Source of the DNA: Spirochaetaceae bacterium
GTDB taxonomy: Bacteria > Spirochaetota > Spirochaetia > SZUA-6 > Bin103
Direction: 5' to 3'
DNA length: 21,302 bases
NCBI GenBank assembly: GCA_028820215.1
Contig: JAPPKD010000061.1
Location: forward strand, 1-21,302
The notes below the pieces were generated by a model. It searched no databases. It had not been told where the DNA came from and saw nothing but the letters and a program-made list of their open reading frames with translations. Below, piece after piece: positions 21,193 through 21,302 of the stretch. Positions within the stretch are counted from its first letter, which is position 1. The number at the start of each line of letters is the position of its first letter. A program made the translations under genes and the position numbers.

Positions 21193-21302
21193 ATGAGCTT
21201 GACCAGACGCGGGTTCTTGGTGGCCGTGGTAATCTGCGCTTTCGTTCTGCGAATCGGCAGGGAAAGTGACCCCAGGTCGGCATTCAAAACGACCCCCCTG
21301 CT
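21193..21302 (+). pseudogene. Signal-peptide start of an exported protein, probably cut by an insertion element
   Basis: The ATG at 21193 has a strong ribosome site (GGGAGG, 5-nt spacing) and a good promoter. The product begins MSLTRRGFLVAVVICAFVL, a signal peptide whose TRRGFL resembles a twin-arginine motif. It may equally be an ordinary Sec signal of a binding protein. After about residue 20 the sequence becomes polar and meaningless (RIGRESDPRSAFKTTP), exactly where insertion-element-like repeats begin at about 21254. The frame remains open to the window edge but probably encodes element DNA. I read this as a gene disrupted just after its signal peptide. Confidence 0.55.
21254..21302. mobile_element. 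Putative terminal end of an IS21-like element (partial)
   Basis: Two direct repeats with a 23-nt period, 21254-21273 and 21277-21296, share TCGGCA, AAA and GACCCC at matching places (15 of 20 positions). Multiple short terminal repeats with TCGGCAT..AAA..TGACCCC sequences are, to my knowledge, characteristic of IS21-family ends. The element body (istA/istB) would lie beyond the window, so this is not confirmed. Its position fits insertion into the gene starting at 21193. Confidence 0.5.

Overview
The window is a GC-rich bacterial chromosome segment that looks like environmental or metagenome-derived DNA. Two solute-binding proteins, one with a post-signal stretch resembling those of spirochaetal binding proteins (WPTGTEES), an LplB/YtcP-type permease pair and a DUF1703-type AAA/PD-(D/E)XK protein all suggest a high-GC Spirochaetales-like heterotroph. 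This assignment is an inference; a Chloroflexi-like host is not excluded. No rRNA, tRNA or CRISPR array was seen.

Layout. 0.1-3.7 kb: a carbohydrate ABC importer, with the binding protein on the minus strand diverging from two permease genes on the plus strand and no ATPase gene beside them. 3.85-6.0 kb: a type II toxin-antitoxin pair (RelE/ParE-like toxin) followed, through 4-base stop/start overlaps, by a small GatC/AtzG-like protein and an amidase-signature hydrolase. 6.0-9.9 kb: a tightly packed plus-strand operon of a TIM-barrel sugar-phosphate isomerase/epimerase, a Cys-type sulfatase, a lone ABC ATPase and a PHP phosphoesterase. It ends in a striking set of repeated palindromic arms. 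9.96-10.65 kb: a minus-strand VapBC pair with an operator-like palindrome. 10.7-13.5 kb: a divergent pair, a GH32-type glycosidase (minus) and a protein with two SIS-like halves (plus). 13.5-15.1 kb: an AAA/PD-(D/E)XK protein.

15.1-21.3 kb is a disordered zone. It holds a frameshifted AAA ATPase + DUF4276 pair, a small membrane protein, and a 786-residue binding protein whose first ~290 residues are unlike a normal binding protein and are encoded by visibly less GC-rich DNA. A second small membrane protein follows, then about 0.6 kb of unrecognised sequence and a remnant of another binding-protein gene. At the right edge a promoter, RBS and signal-peptide start run straight into what looks like the end of an IS21-like element.

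Functionally the left two thirds reads as carbohydrate scavenging (importer, sulfatase, isomerase, phosphatase, GH32, sugar-isomerase-like protein, amidase) with two toxin-antitoxin modules. The right third shows gene decay, recombination between binding-protein genes and mobile-element insertion. The most novel candidates are the chimeric binding protein with its membrane-protein neighbour, the GH32 protein lacking the usual acid/base motif, and the isomerase-sulfatase-ATPase-PHP operon.
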